DNA of 7,527 nucleotides from an uncultured Dysgonomonas sp. (GTDB taxonomy: Bacteria; Bacteroidota; Bacteroidia; Bacteroidales; Dysgonomonadaceae): the NCBI GenBank assembly GCA_945292135.1, contig CALYRA010000041.1:1-7527 (forward strand), in the 5' to 3' direction. This document shows positions 5,653 to 7,527 of the stretch, piece by piece (position 1 is the first letter of the stretch; every line of letters begins with the position of its first letter). The notes under the pieces are model-generated. The model saw nothing but the letters and a program-made list of their open reading frames with translations. It was not told the DNA's origin and ran no database searches. A program made the position numbers and the translations under genes.

Positions 5653-6447
5653 TTATAAAGCCGCTTTTATTCTGGTTAATTTCGTTAGCAATCCTTCCAT
5701 CTGGTCAAGAGGCAACATATTTGCTCCATCCGAAAGAGCGTTTGCGCAATCGAAATGAGTCTCCATAAACAAACCGTCTACGCCTGTCGCTATTCCGGCT
5801 TTGCACATAGTTTCTATAAGTTGAGGCTGTCCGCCTGTGACACCCGACGATTGGTTTGGCTTTTGCAAACAGTGCGTAGCATCCAATACTACGGGAAAAC
5901 CAAATTCCTTCATTTCAGGTATTCCCCTAAAGTCAACTACTAAGTCGGAATAGCCGAAAGAGGTTCCCCGATCGGTTATTATAACGTTCTGATTGCCCGA
6001 ATCGACGACTTTTTGAGCCGCAAATTTCATAGCGCCGGGAGCTAAGAACTGACCTTTCTTGATGTTGACTATTTTTCCTGTTTTAGCGGCAGCGATAAGT
6101 AAATCCGTTTGTCTGCATAAGAACGCAGGTATTTGCAATACATCCACATATTCGGCAGCCATCGCAGCTTCGTGTGTTTCGTGTATGTCCGTAACTGTTT
6201 TGATTCCGAATGTTTTACCTACTTTTTGCAATATCTTGAGGGCTTTTTCATCTCCGATGCCTGTAAAAGAATCTACGCGAGAACGATTTGCTTTTCTGTA
6301 AGACCCTTTAAAAACAAAAGGAATATTCAATTTATTTGTTATTTTTACCAATTCGTCGGCTATTCTTAATGCCATTTCTTCTCCTTCAATGACACAAGGT
6401 CCTGCAAGCAGGAAAAAATTATCGTTTTTAAGATCGTTTATTTTCAT
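5653..6447 (-). CDS. kdsA: 3-deoxy-8-phosphooctulonate (KDO-8-P) synthase
   Basis: KdsA condenses phosphoenolpyruvate with arabinose 5-phosphate to KDO 8-phosphate, the committed step to the KDO sugar of the LPS core. The protein has 264 residues and the full family pattern: LAGPCVIEGEE at 14-24, FKGSYRKANRSR at 46-57, TDIHE at 86-90, IPAFLCRQTDLL at 106-117, KKGQFLAPGAM at 130-140, ERGTSFGY-like DRGTSFGY at 159-166, and DATHCLQKP at 189-197. Residues C18, H192, E229 and D240 match the metal ligands C11, H185, E222 and D233 of the Aquifex enzyme with a constant offset of seven, which places it in the metal-dependent class, unlike E. coli KdsA. It lies 12 bases after the glycosyltransferase gene and abuts comB. 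Confidence 0.97.
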   Translation of the reverse strand: MKINDLKNDNFFLLAGPCVIEGEEMALRIADELVKITNKLNIPFVFKGSYRKANRSRVDSFTGIGDEKALKILQKVGKTFGIKTVTDIHETHEAAMAAEYVDVLQIPAFLCRQTDLLIAAAKTGKIVNIKKGQFLAPGAMKFAAQKVVDSGNQNVIITDRGTSFGYSDLVVDFRGIPEMKEFGFPVVLDATHCLQKPNQSSGVTGGQPQLIETMCKAGIATGVDGLFMETHFDCANALSDGANMLPLDQMEGLLTKLTRIKAAL

Positions 6448-6459
6448 GTTTACTAACTA

Positions 6460-7278
6460 TTATAATAGGGAATCGCATTCTTTAAATTTGTCAAGACTAA
6501 GATATTCGTTTTTATTTTCGACCTGAAACAATTTCGCATGTCCGATAAAGCTCGCCCAAGCTGTGAATGAGCTGGGCGGTCCCAGCAAATAATCACATTC
6601 AGACATCAAAAAATGGTCGATATGTACATCTTCTTTACTGATAATGACTTTATCTCTGAACTTAGATTCGTATTTTTTAAAATCTAATTGCTCATCATTT
6701 GTAAAGAGTATAAAGGTACAATTTTCGGACAATAAAGTCGATATTTGGTTCATATACTCTATATAGGTTTCATCGTCATAGAAATATATTCCATCTTTAT
6801 AACCTTTATAATCGCCACGTCTGATATGTATACCTACTATTTTGGAATCGTCATTAGTCTTTACGAAATATTTATTTCTGTATAAATCCTTATTGATATT
6901 CGGATCAAACTGTTTTTTATATTCCTTTCTGTATTTTTTTACTAATTTGTTTGCCCTGAACTGGAAACCTTCACAAAACGTTAAGCCTTTCTCAAAAGTA
7001 TATATTTCATCGGATCTATCTACATAACCTTTGTATTCCAAATTAAAATTTACTACTCGAAAAATTTTAATTGACCAATTGACTTTTAGAATTAATCTAA
7101 TGAAAAAACGGCTGAAAAAGTTATTGTAACGTAATTTTAAATGAGGGTAGTACTTTTTATACCGCCCGAAATGTAAATTGCAAAATTTAATTTTATACTC
7201 TCTACAATATGCGTCGAGATGTACATGGTGCATAAATTGATTGCTCCTTTGATTTGACAATTTAAATAGAACAAGCAT
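6460..7278 (-). CDS. GT11-like glycosyltransferase (alpha-1,2-fucosyltransferase related)
   Basis: A 272-residue protein with the hallmarks of GT11-type fucosyltransferases, which transfer sugar from GDP-fucose. The nucleotide-sugar motif GIHIRRGDY lies at 149-157, and the C-terminal motif MSECDYLLGPPSSFTAWASF at 225-244 corresponds to the conserved region that reads SNSSFSWWAA in classical members. The N-terminus SNQRSNQFMHHVHLDAYCREY resembles the usual LGNQMFQYA segment, so the gene appears complete. There is no signal peptide or membrane helix; it should act at the cytoplasmic side on envelope glycans. The middle part (35-130) is rich in Lys, Tyr, Phe and Asn and unlike classical family members. 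The gene is more AT-rich than its neighbours, a common sign of exchangeable surface-glycan genes. It is followed after 12 bases by kdsA, which suggests a role in LPS. Donor and acceptor are not determined by the sequence; fucose is inference. Confidence 0.75.
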   Translation of the reverse strand: MLVLFKLSNQRSNQFMHHVHLDAYCREYKIKFCNLHFGRYKKYYPHLKLRYNNFFSRFFIRLILKVNWSIKIFRVVNFNLEYKGYVDRSDEIYTFEKGLTFCEGFQFRANKLVKKYRKEYKKQFDPNINKDLYRNKYFVKTNDDSKIVGIHIRRGDYKGYKDGIYFYDDETYIEYMNQISTLLSENCTFILFTNDEQLDFKKYESKFRDKVIISKEDVHIDHFLMSECDYLLGPPSSFTAWASFIGHAKLFQVENKNEYLSLDKFKECDSLL

Positions 7279-7310
7279 AGATTGTGTGTACTCTGATTTA
7301 ACTTAACGTA

Positions 7311-7341
7311 CAATATTTAATTAGGTGATTAATGAAACAAA
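7311..7341 (-). promoter_or_regulatory. Weak candidate promoter for the glycosyltransferase-kdsA cluster
   Basis: After the terminator, the cluster needs its own promoter. The minus strand has TTTG at 7341-7338 and AAATATTG at 7318-7311, separated by 19 bases, the spacing of Bacteroides promoters. The second element matches TAnnTTTG at only four of six fixed positions. Transcription would start near 7305, about 27 bases before the start codon. Confidence 0.25.
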
Positions 7342-7374
7342 AGCCATCCTCCTTTTTATTTTAGAAGATGACTT
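7335..7374 (-). terminator. Intrinsic terminator after the Skp-like gene
   Basis: On the minus strand, AAGTCATCTTCT (7374-7363) can pair with GGAGGATGGCTT (7352-7341) over 12 positions with three G-U pairs, leaving a loop of 10 bases. The stem is followed by TTTTGTTTC. It starts 27 bases after the TAG stop of the upstream gene and separates that gene from the glycosyltransferase cluster. Confidence 0.75.
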
Positions 7375-7401
7375 CTGTCTTAGTATTTGATCGAAAATTT
7401 T

Positions 7402-7527
7402 CTATTTGTTAGGAGTATAACGGCTGTTCAATATTGAAAGGATATTGGTTGTGATATCATAATTATCTCTTGCCGTTATTATGTTATCGTGTCCGTTGTT
7501 TAGAAAAATTAATTCGTAATTAGCTAC
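7402..7527 (-). CDS. C-terminal end of a gene, possibly Skp/OmpH-like periplasmic chaperone
   Basis: The last 41 codons of a gene enter from the right edge and end at TAG (7402-7404). The segment YELIFLNN, then NIITARDNYDITTNILSILN resembles the C-terminus of E. coli Skp, which reads YDLVVDANAVAYNSSDVKDI followed by TADVLKQVK: a strand, a short turn and the D-I-T-x-x-(V/I)-L helix start. Skp/OmpH proteins hold unfolded outer-membrane proteins in the periplasm. The assignment rests on a short piece without the diagnostic coiled-coil tentacles, so it is tentative. A clear terminator follows, so it ends its own transcription unit. Confidence 0.5.
   Translation of the reverse strand, partial: VANYELIFLNNGHDNIITARDNYDITTNILSILNSRYTPNK

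Noticed and set aside
1..7527. CRISPR array, tRNA, rRNA, riboswitch or intact insertion sequence
   Set aside because: No regular repeats, clover-leaf sequences, rRNA signatures or transposase genes with terminal inverted repeats were seen.

Overview
The window is AT-rich and compact, and every supported gene lies on the minus strand. Several features point to the phylum Bacteroidetes, most likely order Bacteroidales: the argR - GNAT acyltransferase - argG arrangement, a metal-dependent type KdsA, a Bacteroidetes-style biotin ligase without a DNA-binding domain, few Shine-Dalgarno sequences, and promoter-like elements of the TAnnTTTG type. I cannot name a genus.

Read in the direction of transcription (high to low coordinates), the window begins with the last 41 codons of a gene whose C-terminus resembles the periplasmic chaperone Skp/OmpH (7402-7527), followed by a good intrinsic terminator (7335-7374). 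A closely packed cluster follows: a GT11-like glycosyltransferase (6460-7278), kdsA for the LPS sugar KDO (5653-6447), a ComB-type phosphosulfolactate phosphatase (4936-5652), a YraN/UPF0102 protein (4568-4933), a MmcQ/YjbR protein (4152-4517) and a biotin-protein ligase, birA (3399-4130). The spacings of 12, 0, 2, 50 and 21 bases suggest one transcription unit, with the 50-base gap before the yjbR-like gene as the likeliest place for a second start. The first two genes serve the cell envelope; the rest are housekeeping or of unclear role.

About 600 bases between birA and argR carry no intact gene. They hold short coding-like scraps on both strands and, at the argR end, a perfect 14-base palindrome close to the ARG-box consensus plus a promoter-like element.

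The second unit is argR (2343-2798), a GNAT acyltransferase probably acting as N-acylglutamate synthase (1692-2288) and argG (493-1695). It is tightly coupled, with an ATGA overlap between the last two, and joins the regulator, a probable first step and a late step of arginine synthesis. argC, which I would expect next in Bacteroides, is not there; the start of an unrecognised three-helix membrane protein (1-393) lies downstream instead.

Most of the window is ordinary chromosome and I see no clear new defence or mobile system. The points most worth a second look are the four-cysteine C-terminal cluster of the acyltransferase, the ComB homologue in an organism not expected to make coenzyme M, the altered biotin-binding loop of BirA, the ARG-box palindrome beside argR, and the decayed intergenic stretch.
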